The notes: generated by a model not told the origin, from the letters alone. Numbered from the stretch's first letter, positions 51,761-61,678 are shown. The stretch is DNA of 64,000 nucleotides from Ascidiimonas aurantiaca (GCF_037646345.1 NZ_JBBEWR010000001.1:372001-436000), one strand, 5' to 3'. Program-made: numbers and translations.

Positions 51761-52249
51761 TTAAATTTTTCGAGAGAAATTCATAGTGATCACGAAGGGA
51801 GACCCTTCAAACATTACCGTGTAAGATAATTGCATTGTGTTGTCATCCAGGTATTTAAGTTGCATTCGGTAGCCCCGGTTCTTATCGAGGTCTTTTTTCC
51901 TTTCATCGGTAAATTTCATGGTGAAATCGTACAAACCACTGCCTTTGGCGGTCTCTACGGCAGCCCAACGCACATACCGAATCCCGGGATCGCACCCGTT
52001 TTTAGTAACCTCATAAGTACCGGTACTGTTGTTAGAACGGAAAAACCAGTGGGTATTTTCCAAACATTCGGCAGTGACATCGTTAAATAGTTTTACTTCA
52101 AACATACCAGATCTGTCATACGTAATACTGCTTAGGGTCCAGTTGCCATCAATTGTGTTTCGGGCAACTCTTTCGGTTTTGGTAACGGAGCAGGATGATA
52201 CCATCAAAAAAAGTGACAGTGCCATCGTAAGTAAGGGAAATTTGTTCAT
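51761..52249 (-). CDS. lipocalin-like lipoprotein
   Basis: The protein has 162 residues. The lipoprotein signal has Cys in MVSSC (Cys20). The mature part opens NTIDGNWTLSSITYD, a typical lipocalin-like_2 start, with later beta strands and two Cys (ECLENTHW, NGCDPGIR) that may form a disulfide. It is expressed in the same direction as the OmpA-like gene, whose start is 22 bp downstream, so the two are probably co-transcribed. Ligand unknown. Confidence 0.82.
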   Translation of the reverse strand: MNKFPLLTMALSLFLMVSSCSVTKTERVARNTIDGNWTLSSITYDRSGMFEVKLFNDVTAECLENTHWFFRSNNSTGTYEVTKNGCDPGIRYVRWAAVETAKGSGLYDFTMKFTDERKKDLDKNRGYRMQLKYLDDNTMQLSYTVMFEGSPFVITMNFSRKI

Positions 52250-52385
52250 GTTATTGTTTTTGTAAGTATATACGATAAAAATAAGATTTAAGGATGATTT
52301 TATGTAATTCTGTTCATGGATTTTTCATAAACTTAATACCGGGCCCGGAATAGGATATGGCAGATGTAAAAGAAAAGTAAAACAT

Positions 52386-52414
52386 AAAAAAAACCGGAAT
52401 GCTCCCGGTTTTTT
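52386..52414 (-). terminator. intrinsic terminator
   Basis: Stem AAAACCGG / CCGGTTTT with a seven-base loop and T run on the minus strand, directly after the dienelactone hydrolase gene. Confidence 0.85.
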
Positions 52415-52416
52415 AG

Positions 52417-53259
52417 CTATTCAAATACGTTCTCAAGCATTGTAACAAGTTCCTGCCATGACTTCTCGTCGGCTTCTTTTTGATAGGCAAGCGGCAGGTT
52501 AAACTTTTTCCCTAAAGAATCGGCTGCTTTGCTCGTAAAAGCATGAACCGCTCCTTCATATGCTATATAGGTATATTGCGCACCAATACTGTCCATTTGT
52601 CTCTTAAAGGTGGCAATAGCTTCTTTAGGAACAAAAGGGTCGTCTGCCCCGTTGCATACCAGTACCCGTGCTTTTAATTTATCATTGGGCATCACCGGTA
52701 ATTGTACCCCACTGTGAAATGCAGCTACAGCATCCAGATCGCGCCCTGTATTGGCCATGGTAAGGGCAACGCTTCCGCCAAAACAATACCCTATGGCTGC
52801 TATTTGCCCGGGATCTACAGAAGAATGTGCCTGTAACATTTGCATTGCTGCATCAAAACGAGCCTTGGCCACAGGAAGGTTTCCCATGACACTGGAAGCA
52901 AATTTCCCGGCATCCTGAGGGTGTGTAGCCTGTTTTCCATCGCCATACATATCTACGGCAATGGCGGTATATCCTAATTTTGCCAGCATATCGGCCCGCT
53001 CACGAACATAATCGTTATGGCCCCACCACTCGTGTATAACGATCACACCGGGGCGTTTTCCCTGAAGGTTCTCATCATAAGCAATATAACCTTTCATCGA
53101 GATAGAATCGGTTTTATATGTGACTTCTTCTCCTTTTATTTTACTTTCTTCCTTTAAGACGGTTCCTTCGGGCTGAGCAGTTTCTTTTTTATCCTGTTTA
53201 CAGCCGGTAATGTTAAACAACAGGATACATAAAAAAAATATGTGAGTTACGTGTTTCAT
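52417..53259 (-). CDS. dienelactone hydrolase family lipoprotein
   Basis: The protein has 280 residues. Lipobox FNITGC (Cys20). The alpha/beta hydrolase has VIVIHEWWGHNDYVRERADM, the nucleophile Cys in AAIGYCFGGSVAL (Cys instead of Ser, as in dienelactone hydrolases), an Asp in CNGADDPFVP and His in YEGAVHAFTSKAAD. It is periplasmic or surface-anchored, unlike the classical cytosolic enzyme. It lies 29 bp downstream of the E1 dehydrogenase gene on the same strand. Confidence 0.92.
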   Translation of the reverse strand: MKHVTHIFFLCILLFNITGCKQDKKETAQPEGTVLKEESKIKGEEVTYKTDSISMKGYIAYDENLQGKRPGVIVIHEWWGHNDYVRERADMLAKLGYTAIAVDMYGDGKQATHPQDAGKFASSVMGNLPVAKARFDAAMQMLQAHSSVDPGQIAAIGYCFGGSVALTMANTGRDLDAVAAFHSGVQLPVMPNDKLKARVLVCNGADDPFVPKEAIATFKRQMDSIGAQYTYIAYEGAVHAFTSKAADSLGKKFNLPLAYQKEADEKSWQELVTMLENVFE

Positions 53260-53288
53260 ATTTTGCGATTTTAGTGTTGGTTTTCAAA

Positions 53289-55292
53289 TTAATAGGCTAT
53301 TAACTCTAAAAGAGCTTCTTCAAAACGTTGAACGGGTAAGAATTGGTCTTCCAGGTTTTTAGCAAATGGCACTGGAGTTTCGAGACTGCCAACTCTTCTC
53401 ACAGGACCGTCCAGGTACTCAAAGCAATGTTCATTTATAAGTGCTGCTAGATCACTAGCAATGCCACCAAAAAGAGTATCTTCCTGTAATATGATTGCTT
53501 TTCCTGTTTTTTGTACCGATTGGTATATAGCTTCGCTATCAAGAGGTTGCAAAGTTCTCAGGTCCAGCAGGTCGGCTTCTATTTCCGGGTGCTTCTCAAG
53601 AGCCTCCAGGGCCCAATGAACACCGGCCCCGTAGGTAATAATACTTACTTGTGAACCGGTTTTTAACGAAGCTGCCTTGCCTAGCGGCAGGGTATAGTAC
53701 CCCTCCGGCACATCCTGGTAGATGCTCCTGTACAGTGCTTTGTGTTCAAAGAAAAGTACGGGGTTAGGATCGGCTATTGCCGTGGTTAATAAGCCTTTGG
53801 CATCGTAAGGAAATGCCGGATAAACCACTTTTAAACCGGGGGTTTTAGTAAACCAGGCTTCATTAGTTTGCGAATGAAAAGGCCCTGCCTGAACTCCGGC
53901 ACCACAGGGCATACGAATTACAACATCGGCCTTTTCGTTCCAACGGTAGTGGGATTTGGCCAGGTAATTTACAATAGGGTTAAATCCGGTAGAAACAAAA
54001 TCGGCAAATTGCATTTCCACTACGGCTTTCATTCCGTTTATCGACAATCCCATACCTGCCGATACGATCACCGATTCACAAATAGGGGTATTGCGTACTC
54101 TGTCTTTCCCATAACGATCTGCAAAGCCTTCGGTTATTTTAAAAACGCCACCGTATTCTGCTATATCCTGACCCATAATAACCAGATTACCATGGATTTG
54201 CATAGCTTCATTTAAAGCTTTGGATACAGCATCTACAAAACGAATATTTTCACTTTTGGAATTTGTCTTAACTTCCTTATAGTCATACTTTTGATAAACA
54301 TCACTTAACTCTTTGCTTCTATCAGCCTGAATTAAAGGTTCATCATAGGCTTTTTTAAGATTCTCGTCTATTTCACTCTTAAATTCTTTTCTAAATTCTG
54401 TGTCTTCTTCTTCTGTGATCACTCCTTCTTCAAGAAGATATTTTCTAAAATTTTCAATGGGATCTTTAAGCGCCCAGCTTTTCATGAGTTCTTCGGGAAC
54501 ATATTTGGTACCGCTGGCTTCTTCATGACCTCTCATACGAAACGTTTTAAATTCCAAAAGAACCGGCCTGGGGTGATTTCTGATACTTTCGGCCAGTTCT
54601 GAGACTTTGGTATATACCTCAACAATATTGTTACCATCAATAATATGAGATTCCATACCGTAGCCAACACCCCTATCTGCCAGATTTTGACATTTGTATT
54701 GTTCATTCACCGGTGTTGATAGTCCGTAACCATTGTTTTCAATACAGAACAGTACCGGTAGATCCCAGACTGATGCTACATTTAGGGCTTCGTGAAAATC
54801 ACCTTCACTGGTAGCGCCCTCTCCGGTAAATACAGCGCATACTTTGGGTTCTTTGCGTATGGAGTGCGCAAGGGCAATACCATCTGCTACTCCCATTTGA
54901 GGACCCAAATGGGATATCATCCCTATAATTTTATACTCCTGTGTGCCAAAATGAAAACTGCGATCCCGCCCTTTGGTAAACCCGTTCGCTTTTCCCTGCC
55001 ATTGTGAGAACAAACGGTAAAGTGGAATGTTTCGGGTAGTGAAAACCCCCAGATTACGATGCATTGGTAAAATATACTCATCGGTATGTAAAGCGCTACA
55101 TACCCCAACAGCAATAGCCTCCTGGCCAATACCGCTAAACCATTTGGATATTTTTCCCTGCCTGAGAAGAACAAGCATTTTTTCTTCTATCATTCGGGGT
55201 TTAAGAATGCGTTTATACAAACGTATAAGAGTTTCACTGTTCAGCGCTCCTTTGGCAAAAGTAAGTGGCGTTTCACCGGATATTACTTTCAT
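53289..55292 (-). CDS. fused alpha/beta E1 of a 2-oxoacid dehydrogenase complex
   Basis: The protein has 667 residues. The alpha part (1-330) has GIGQEAIAVGVCSAL and the thiamine pyrophosphate motif TGEGATSEGDFHEALN...NNGYGLSTP. The beta part (345-667) has VIMGQDIAEYGGVFKITEGF and RNTPICESVIVSAGMGLSIN. This one-chain E1 is common in Bacteroidota and resembles branched-chain 2-oxoisovalerate dehydrogenase. It decarboxylates a 2-oxoacid and acylates the E2 lipoyl group. E2 and E3 are not in the window. The branched-chain substrate fits the iso-fatty acids of these bacteria, by inference. Confidence 0.93.
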   Translation of the reverse strand: MKVISGETPLTFAKGALNSETLIRLYKRILKPRMIEEKMLVLLRQGKISKWFSGIGQEAIAVGVCSALHTDEYILPMHRNLGVFTTRNIPLYRLFSQWQGKANGFTKGRDRSFHFGTQEYKIIGMISHLGPQMGVADGIALAHSIRKEPKVCAVFTGEGATSEGDFHEALNVASVWDLPVLFCIENNGYGLSTPVNEQYKCQNLADRGVGYGMESHIIDGNNIVEVYTKVSELAESIRNHPRPVLLEFKTFRMRGHEEASGTKYVPEELMKSWALKDPIENFRKYLLEEGVITEEEDTEFRKEFKSEIDENLKKAYDEPLIQADRSKELSDVYQKYDYKEVKTNSKSENIRFVDAVSKALNEAMQIHGNLVIMGQDIAEYGGVFKITEGFADRYGKDRVRNTPICESVIVSAGMGLSINGMKAVVEMQFADFVSTGFNPIVNYLAKSHYRWNEKADVVIRMPCGAGVQAGPFHSQTNEAWFTKTPGLKVVYPAFPYDAKGLLTTAIADPNPVLFFEHKALYRSIYQDVPEGYYTLPLGKAASLKTGSQVSIITYGAGVHWALEALEKHPEIEADLLDLRTLQPLDSEAIYQSVQKTGKAIILQEDTLFGGIASDLAALINEHCFEYLDGPVRRVGSLETPVPFAKNLEDQFLPVQRFEEALLELIAY

Positions 55293-55397
55293 GTATTTTT
55301 ATTTTATGGGTGTAAAATTAGGAAAATTATATACGCCTAGAGCCGGGTTTATTCTTTTTGTAGCCCTGATTATGGTTTATCAATATGTTAAATTCGT

Positions 55398-55405
55398 TAT
55401 TTTTG
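55398..55405 (+). promoter_or_regulatory. -7 box TATTTTTG
   Basis: Exact TAnnTTTG match 62 bp before the oxygenase ATG; no clear -33. Confidence 0.4.
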
Positions 55406-55467
55406 TAAATCATGCAGGGCTGTGAGTTACCTGTATGCAATCTAATTGATACAATAGTCAAAGTGAT

Positions 55468-56418
55468 ATGAATAAAATACCCACTGTAGATCTTAGAGAT
55501 TTTTTAAGTGATGATCCTAAGAGAAAAGAGAAGTTTGTAAATGAAATAGGTCATGCGTATGAAACTATTGGTTTTGTAGCCTTAAAAGGTCATTTTCTTA
55601 GTGACGAACTGGTAGAACGCCTCTATAGCGAAGTACGTCGTTTTTTTGACTTACCTCTTGATGTAAAAGCCAAATACGAGATTGAAGGTATAGGGGGGCA
55701 ACGGGGATATACTTCTTTTGGGAAAGAACATGCTAAGGGGCGTAAGGAAGGTGATCTAAAGGAGTTCTGGCATTTTGGACAATATGTGGAAGATGACCCT
55801 AAACTGGAAGCTGAATATCCTGATAACGTTTTAGTGCGCGAGTTGCCTGATTTTAATGAAGTAGGTAAGGAAACATTTAAAATGCTCGAAAAAACAGCTA
55901 AATATGTATTACGGGCGTTGGCTTTGCGTTTAGATCTGGAAGAAACTTATTTTGACCGGTATATCAAAAACGGAAACTCTATTTTACGCCCTATACACTA
56001 CCCCCCTATTAAAGAAGAACCCAAAGAAGCCGTACGGGCCGCAGCTCATGGTGATATTAACCTGATCACACTGCTTATGGGGGCTCAGGGCCGTGGCTTA
56101 CAGGTGCAAAACCATCAGGGCGATTGGATTGATGCCATTGCAGAGCCTGATGAATTAATGATAAATGTGGGTGATATGTTGTCCAGGCACACCAACAACA
56201 AGCTTAAATCTACTATACACCGAGTTATTAATCCGCCACGCGAACTTTGGGGTAGCTCCCGTTATTCCATTCCCTTTTTTATGCATCCTGTTAGCAGCAT
56301 GCCTTTAGACTGCCTGGAAAGCTGTATAGATGCCAGGCACCCAAAACAATATGAAGATATCACAGCGGGGGAATTTTTACAAGAAAGACTTATAGACCTG
56401 GGACTTATAAAGAAATGA
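55468..56418 (+). CDS. isopenicillin-N-synthase-like 2-oxoglutarate/Fe(II) oxygenase
   Basis: The protein has 316 residues. The DIOX N-terminal domain opens IPTVDLRDFLSDD. The Fe-binding triad is His-x-Asp in AAHGDINLITLL and His in KSTIHRVINP, with Arg in SSRYSIPFFMHP for 2-oxoglutarate. The family hydroxylates or oxidises small molecules; no antibiotic genes are nearby, so a beta-lactam role is unlikely. It is followed by the SUI1-like gene after three bases. Confidence 0.9.
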   Translation: MNKIPTVDLRDFLSDDPKRKEKFVNEIGHAYETIGFVALKGHFLSDELVERLYSEVRRFFDLPLDVKAKYEIEGIGGQRGYTSFGKEHAKGRKEGDLKEFWHFGQYVEDDPKLEAEYPDNVLVRELPDFNEVGKETFKMLEKTAKYVLRALALRLDLEETYFDRYIKNGNSILRPIHYPPIKEEPKEAVRAAAHGDINLITLLMGAQGRGLQVQNHQGDWIDAIAEPDELMINVGDMLSRHTNNKLKSTIHRVINPPRELWGSSRYSIPFFMHPVSSMPLDCLESCIDARHPKQYEDITAGEFLQERLIDLGLIKK

Positions 56419-56421
56419 TTT

Positions 56422-56775
56422 ATGGGTAAGAAACCTATTAAAAGCTTTGATGACCTGGGTGATCTTGTATTTTCTACAGATAAAGATCTGCCGGTAGAAG
56501 AAGAAATCCTGCCCGAAACACCCCTCGCCCCTTCTGAACAATTTTTGGAAGCACATTTTAGTAATAAGGGCCGTGGCGGAAAAACAGTTACCGTTGTTAA
56601 AGGTTTTTCAGGTAGTGAAACTGAGATCAAATTGCTTGCCAAACAAATTAAAACCGCCATTGGTGTGGGAGGCAGTGTAAAAAACGGGGAGATCATTATA
56701 CAGGGAAATTTCAGGGATAAAATCATAAAATGGCTAGAAGAGCGTTCTTATAACGTAAAGCGGGTTGGCGGATAA
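56422..56775 (+). CDS. SUI1/eIF1-like translation factor (YciH family)
   Basis: The protein has 117 residues. The C-terminal SUI1 domain has GGKTVTVVKGFSGSETEIKL, GVGGSVKNGEIIIQGNFRDK and a KWLEERSYNVKRVGG ending. The first 45 residues are an acidic linker. Bacterial YciH acts on start-codon selection and stress-time initiation in vitro. It is translationally close to the oxygenase gene. Confidence 0.9.
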   Translation: MGKKPIKSFDDLGDLVFSTDKDLPVEEEILPETPLAPSEQFLEAHFSNKGRGGKTVTVVKGFSGSETEIKLLAKQIKTAIGVGGSVKNGEIIIQGNFRDKIIKWLEERSYNVKRVGG

Positions 56776-56855
56776 TTTTAACACGTTAAAATTGTATATA
56801 AGTCGTTAAAATGCTTAATTTTACCTTACACTAACTAACCTTATTCGATAGAGAG

Positions 56856-57791
56856 ATGCGTAAAGTTCTTCACATTACCAACGGAGATAGTTTTACCTCA
56901 ACATTAAAAAAGCTGGATATACAGGGCGATATAATCACATGGCGAGAGATGCTTTGTGAAGGAAAGACTACCCCTGACATAGGCAGTGAAAATTTTTGGA
57001 AAATCCGTTATGAGTTTTTAAACAAGTTCTATAAGATCACCAAACGATCTTTTGTGGACCGAACACTAAAGGAATATCGTTCTCTTTGTAATCACAAATC
57101 AGAAAACGAGATCATCCTGTGGTTTGAGTACGATCTGTTTTGTCAAATTAATATGATTGCCGTATTAAGCTGGCTGAAAAAACATCGTAAAGGTGTGCAG
57201 GTATCCTTGGTCACCAGTGGTCTTCAGGAAGGTGGTGATCGCTACCTCGGGCTGTCTGAACTAACAAAGGAACAACTTTTAGAACTATATAAAACTCGCC
57301 TTGAACTCTCTCAGGACGATATAGAGTACGCAGATTATGTATGGCAATTGTACTGTAGCAGTAACCCGCTCAAGTTAGAAAACATTGTCCAACAGCCCAA
57401 TACTTCTCAATTTGAATACCTTCCTTTAGCCTTAGAAGCACATATTAAACGATTCCCTACTGTACGAAACGGGCTCAATGAGCTTGAGAATCGGTTTTTA
57501 CGTATTGCTGCCGAGCAAAAACCCGCTTCCAAAAATGCTTTGGTAGGGTCTATGTTAAAAGATCAGGGTGTTTACGGTTTTGGAGATTTACAATTCTTTA
57601 AAATGGCCAAAGACCTGAAGCCCCTTTTCCATACATTTAATCCGGTACGATTAAGTCGCCTTGGTAAAGAGGTTTTGAAAGGCGAAACCAGTTTCTATCC
57701 AATTATTAAAGATCAGGAAATGTATTTGGGAGGTACATTGAAATACGATTTTCTGTATCATGAAGATACCGGCCGTTTGCTAAAACTTTAA
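56856..57791 (+). CDS. DUF1835 domain protein
   Basis: The protein has 311 residues. The DUF1835 start is VLHITNGDSFTSTLKKLDIQ, followed by WREMLCEGKT. A central IILWFEYDLFCQINMIAVLS (the conserved Asp-Leu-x-Cys-Gln) is present, and the C-terminal winged-helix-like DUF3658 region contains VYGFGDLQFFKMAKDLKP. Function is not established. It ends one base before the nucleoside phosphorylase gene, so they form an operon. Confidence 0.85.
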   Translation: MRKVLHITNGDSFTSTLKKLDIQGDIITWREMLCEGKTTPDIGSENFWKIRYEFLNKFYKITKRSFVDRTLKEYRSLCNHKSENEIILWFEYDLFCQINMIAVLSWLKKHRKGVQVSLVTSGLQEGGDRYLGLSELTKEQLLELYKTRLELSQDDIEYADYVWQLYCSSNPLKLENIVQQPNTSQFEYLPLALEAHIKRFPTVRNGLNELENRFLRIAAEQKPASKNALVGSMLKDQGVYGFGDLQFFKMAKDLKPLFHTFNPVRLSRLGKEVLKGETSFYPIIKDQEMYLGGTLKYDFLYHEDTGRLLKL

Positions 57792-57792
57792 T

Positions 57793-58662
57793 ATGTCCAT
57801 ACCACATTCCGAACTTATCCTTAACCCGGACGGGAGTATTTATCATCTCAACCTGCTGCCGGAAGATATTGCACATACTGTACTTTTGGTAGGAGATCCG
57901 GATAGGGTAAGCCTGGTATCACAATATTTTGACATCATACGTGTAAAAAAGCAAAAAAGAGAATTTGTTACGCATACCGGTACTCTTAACGGAAAAGAAC
58001 TCACGGTCATCTCTACCGGTATTGGTACTGACAATATCGATATTGTATTAAATGAACTCGATGCTCTTGTAAATATTGACTTTGAGACCAGATCTGTAAA
58101 ACAAGAGTTTACTACACTGCGCTTTATAAGGCTGGGAACTTCAGGCTCACTGCAGCCAGATATTCCAGTAAATGATTTTCTTATAAGCACACACGGTTTG
58201 GGCTTTGATAACCTTTTACATTTTTATAAAAGCGACCATGTGCAACTCGTTGATTTTCAGGAATATTTTGTAAAATATACCAATTGGTATAAAGATGGTT
58301 TCGCTCCTTATATAGTACCTTGCAGTTCTGCTTTACAGGCAATTTTTGAGACCCCGGGTGTGCATAAAGGATGCACGGCTACAGCGGTTGGTTTTTATGG
58401 GCCCCAGTCCCGTAAACTCCGGCTGGAAGTACGTGACCCGGATTTTAATGAAAAACTCACTGCATTTGCGTTTAAAGGGGTTCGTATTACTAATCTGGAA
58501 ATGGAAACCGCCGGTATATACGGACTTTCTGCATTATTGGGTCACCAGGCGGTGTCCCTGAATTGTATTTTAGCCAACCGGCCTTTAAAAACCTTCTCGT
58601 CAAACCCTAAAAAGGCCATAGACTCATTAATACAATATGCTTTAGAGCATTTGGCCTCTTAA
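57793..58662 (+). CDS. udp: nucleoside phosphorylase (uridine phosphorylase-like)
   Basis: The protein has 289 residues of the PNP/UDP family: VLLVGDPDRVSLVSQYFD for phosphate, STGIGTDNIDIVLNEL, RLGTSGSLQPDIPVNDFL and NLEMETAGIYGLSALLG for the ribose. The reaction is phosphorolysis of a nucleoside to base plus ribose-1-phosphate. It is cytosolic. Coupled to the DUF1835 gene. The exact base preference is not readable. Confidence 0.9.
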   Translation: MSIPHSELILNPDGSIYHLNLLPEDIAHTVLLVGDPDRVSLVSQYFDIIRVKKQKREFVTHTGTLNGKELTVISTGIGTDNIDIVLNELDALVNIDFETRSVKQEFTTLRFIRLGTSGSLQPDIPVNDFLISTHGLGFDNLLHFYKSDHVQLVDFQEYFVKYTNWYKDGFAPYIVPCSSALQAIFETPGVHKGCTATAVGFYGPQSRKLRLEVRDPDFNEKLTAFAFKGVRITNLEMETAGIYGLSALLGHQAVSLNCILANRPLKTFSSNPKKAIDSLIQYALEHLAS

Positions 58663-58733
58663 TGATTTAACAATTTGGTTAAATTGTTTTTAAGCCAGAT
58701 ACCTAATTTTACCAAAAATATGGTAATAAGGCA

Positions 58734-60779
58734 ATGGAAAGATTTATAAGTCGTGAACGCAGTTGGCTGGCCTTTAATGCCCGGGTACTTCAGGAAGCAA
58801 CCGATGAACGCAATCCTTTATTTGAGCGACTAAAGTTTCTTGCTATTTTCTCTTCCAACCTCGATGAGTTTTTTAAGGTAAAAGTTTCACAGTTACGCCA
58901 GATCAAAAAAGTAGATAAGCCTTTGCGTAAACGGCTTATCCTGAAGCCTAATAAAAAATTAAAGGCGCTCATTGCCGAAGTTGAACAGCAGCAACAGGAA
59001 TTTGGACGAATTTTTTTTGAAGAGCTCCTGCCTCAACTTAGTAAAGAAGGAATTGAGCTTGTTGACAAAAGCTCCTTTTCAGAGACACAACGTATATATG
59101 GCACTTTGTATTTCAGATATCATTTAAAAAATAGTATTAACGTAGTAAAGCCTCAAACAGGGAAAAAAGTTTTTCTGGAAGACGGAGATCTATATTTAGC
59201 AGTGATGCATGATAACAAACTCATTTTTGTATCAATACCCGTATCGTCAGGCCGCTTTATTGCTTTACCCGCAGCTAAGGGTACACATGCCATTACTTTT
59301 GTAGAAGAGCTTATTAAAGATAATCTGGAGGAAATTCTTCCCGGCCTAACAAAAAAAGAGTCATTTGAGATAAAACTTTCCAGAGATGCCGAACTGTATC
59401 TGGAAGATGATTTTGACGGAGACCTGGCCCAACAGATCTATGAAAACCTGGGGCAACGTAAAGAAGGGCAGGCTACCCGATTACTGTATGATATGCGCAT
59501 GCCTGAAAAAATGCGTGAGCGGTTAAAAAAAATACTGGGACTGGGAAAAGCAGACATGGTACCCGGAGGAAAATATCATAATTTCAGTGATCTTTTAAGT
59601 CTTAAGGACCCAACCGGAAATGCGAAACTACATTTCGAATCGCAAAAAGCATTACCACATCCCGTATTACAAAGAAATGAAGATTATTTTGAGCATATCA
59701 GAGAAAAAGACCAGATAGTACATTTTCCGTATCAGTCATTTGATATTTTACAGGGGTTTCTTGAGACTTGTGCCAGTGACCCTCAGGTAACTTCCATAAG
59801 TATCTCTTTATATCGTATTGCTAAAGAATCAGAGCTTACCAATGCCTTACTGCGGGCGTTACGCAACCGTAAGAGAGTTATGATCTTTATGGAAACCCAG
59901 GCGCGTTTTGATGAAGCTAATAATTACGAATGGGGCAAGCGATTTGAAAACGAAGGTGCCTTTGTGTATTATAGCATTCGTGGGCTCAAAGTGCATTCCA
60001 AAATACTCCAGGTTACGCGTAAAGAAGGCTCCGGGAGCAGAAAATATTCGTTTATCAGTACGGGGAACTTCAATGCAGAAACAGCCCGCATTTATACCGA
60101 TCATGGCCTTTTCACAGCAAATCAGGCTATTAATTCTGATATCTCACTTGTTTTTGATTATCTGGAAGGCAACAGAGCCTCTGTTACCCCGGCTACCGTA
60201 TTGGTATCCCCTTTTACTACCCGGGTTACTTTTGAGAACCTGATAGATCAGGAAATTACAAATGCCCGTAAAGGAAAGCCCAGTGGAATTACTGCGAAAA
60301 TGAATGCGTTGGAAGACAAAAAGCTTATTGAACAACTGTATAAAGCTTCAGAAGCCGGCGTTCCGGTAAGATTGCTTGTAAGAGGCTTTTGCTGTTTGAT
60401 ATCGCAACGAAAAGGCCTGAGCGATCACATTAAAGTAACCAGTATTGTAGATCGCTATTTAGAACATGGCCGTATCTATATTTTTGAAAACGCCGGAAAC
60501 CAAAAAATGTATATAGGTTCGGCTGACTGGATGCCTCGTAACCTGGACAAAAGAATTGAAGTGCTAGCTCCAATCCTGGATAAAGAAGTCTTTACAGAGC
60601 TATACCACCTTTTACAATTACAGCTAAATGATACTGTGAAAGCAAGACATATTGAGGAAGAACACAAAAATGAATATGTGAGATCTTCAGGTATAGGAAC
60701 CCCACTCCGTTCCCAATATGCACAGTTTGATTACCTTACCTCTCTTCTATCAAAAAAAGCAAATAAGGTATATCGTTAA
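58734..60779 (+). CDS. ppk1: polyphosphate kinase 1
   Basis: The protein has 681 residues, the normal PPK1 length. The N-terminal motif is FISRERSWLAFNARVLQEA. The catalytic half has HSKILQVTRK (phospho-acceptor His421), SFISTGNFNAETARIYTDHG (second His) and LLVRGFCCLISQRKG. The last domain has DRYLEHGRIYIFENAG, MYIGSADWMPRNLDKRIEVL. It makes and breaks inorganic polyphosphate using ATP. It is monocistronic, with a promoter box for the next gene directly after it. Confidence 0.96.
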   Translation: MERFISRERSWLAFNARVLQEATDERNPLFERLKFLAIFSSNLDEFFKVKVSQLRQIKKVDKPLRKRLILKPNKKLKALIAEVEQQQQEFGRIFFEELLPQLSKEGIELVDKSSFSETQRIYGTLYFRYHLKNSINVVKPQTGKKVFLEDGDLYLAVMHDNKLIFVSIPVSSGRFIALPAAKGTHAITFVEELIKDNLEEILPGLTKKESFEIKLSRDAELYLEDDFDGDLAQQIYENLGQRKEGQATRLLYDMRMPEKMRERLKKILGLGKADMVPGGKYHNFSDLLSLKDPTGNAKLHFESQKALPHPVLQRNEDYFEHIREKDQIVHFPYQSFDILQGFLETCASDPQVTSISISLYRIAKESELTNALLRALRNRKRVMIFMETQARFDEANNYEWGKRFENEGAFVYYSIRGLKVHSKILQVTRKEGSGSRKYSFISTGNFNAETARIYTDHGLFTANQAINSDISLVFDYLEGNRASVTPATVLVSPFTTRVTFENLIDQEITNARKGKPSGITAKMNALEDKKLIEQLYKASEAGVPVRLLVRGFCCLISQRKGLSDHIKVTSIVDRYLEHGRIYIFENAGNQKMYIGSADWMPRNLDKRIEVLAPILDKEVFTELYHLLQLQLNDTVKARHIEEEHKNEYVRSSGIGTPLRSQYAQFDYLTSLLSKKANKVYR

Positions 60780-60793
60780 CGGCATTTGCGTGG

Positions 60794-60801
60794 TATATTT
60801 G
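60794..60801 (+). promoter_or_regulatory. -7 box TATATTTG
   Basis: Exact TAnnTTTG match 25 bp before the GTG start at 60827. Confidence 0.45.
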
Positions 60802-60826
60802 CAGTTTAATTTTTAAAAAGAATACT

Positions 60827-61678
60827 GTGATATCAATTACGGTTGCCGGAGTTCCGGAACATTTTAATTACCCGTGGCACATGGCTATCAAAGAGGGTGC
60901 TTTTCAGGATCGTGGTTTAGATGTACAATGGAAAGATGTACCCGAAGGCACAGGCCGTATGTGTGAAATGTTGAGAACCGGTGAAACCGATTTTGCTATT
61001 ATACTTACAGAAGGTATTATAAAAGATATTGCCGCAGGCAACCCTTCCGGTATTGTTCAGGTATATGTAAAAACACCACTCATTTGGGGTATTCATGTGG
61101 CCGCTAACAGCCCATACAGATCTTTAGACTCCCTAAAGGGTACTGTTGCAGCTATAAGCCGGTATGGAAGCGGAAGTCATTTAATGTCCTTTGTAAATGC
61201 AAACCGTATGGGATGGAACACTCGTAACCTCAAGTTTAAAGTAGTAAATACACTTGAAGGTGGTGTTGAAGCGCTTTCTAAAGAAGAAGCGGCCTATTTT
61301 CTCTGGGAACACTATACTACTAAACCTTTGGTAGATGAGGGTACTTTTCGCAGATTAGGTGACTGCCCTACCCCCTGGCCCTGTTTTGTTATTGCAGTAC
61401 GAAATACCTTTGTAGAGGAAAAGGCACCTATTGTAAAACATGTACTGGAAGTGATCAATACCTATACTGCCGATTTTAAACATATACCGGGTATAGCCAA
61501 AACATTGGCAAATAAATACAGACAACAACCGGAAGATGTGACCGACTGGCTGTCAAGGACTTCATGGGGAGATCAAAATTTAACCCCCGAAGAATTAAAA
61601 AAAGTACAGAGTTATTTGTTAGATCTGGATCTACTTTCAAAGTTATGGGAATCCCATAATTATATTACGGAATTATAA
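60827..61678 (+). CDS. NMT1/SsuA-like substrate-binding fold protein without signal peptide
   Basis: The protein has 283 residues starting at GTG. The periplasmic-binding-protein fold type 2 is recognisable: ISITVAGVPEHFNYPWHMAI, EGAFQDRGLDVQWKDVPEG, LKGTVAAISRYGSGSHLMSF and a TWP-like hinge (CPTPWPCFVIAVRNTF). Such proteins normally deliver alkanesulfonates, thiamine precursors or similar to an ABC transporter. This one has no signal or lipobox, and no permease or ATPase is adjacent, so it may be a cytosolic enzyme-like relative, as in THI5. Confidence 0.82.
   Translation: MISITVAGVPEHFNYPWHMAIKEGAFQDRGLDVQWKDVPEGTGRMCEMLRTGETDFAIILTEGIIKDIAAGNPSGIVQVYVKTPLIWGIHVAANSPYRSLDSLKGTVAAISRYGSGSHLMSFVNANRMGWNTRNLKFKVVNTLEGGVEALSKEEAAYFLWEHYTTKPLVDEGTFRRLGDCPTPWPCFVIAVRNTFVEEKAPIVKHVLEVINTYTADFKHIPGIAKTLANKYRQQPEDVTDWLSRTSWGDQNLTPEELKKVQSYLLDLDLLSKLWESHNYITEL

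Noticed and set aside
55468..56418. Isopenicillin N synthase proper
   Set aside because: The fold and iron ligands fit the wider 2-oxoglutarate oxygenase family, and no beta-lactam synthesis genes are near; the family name should not be read as function.
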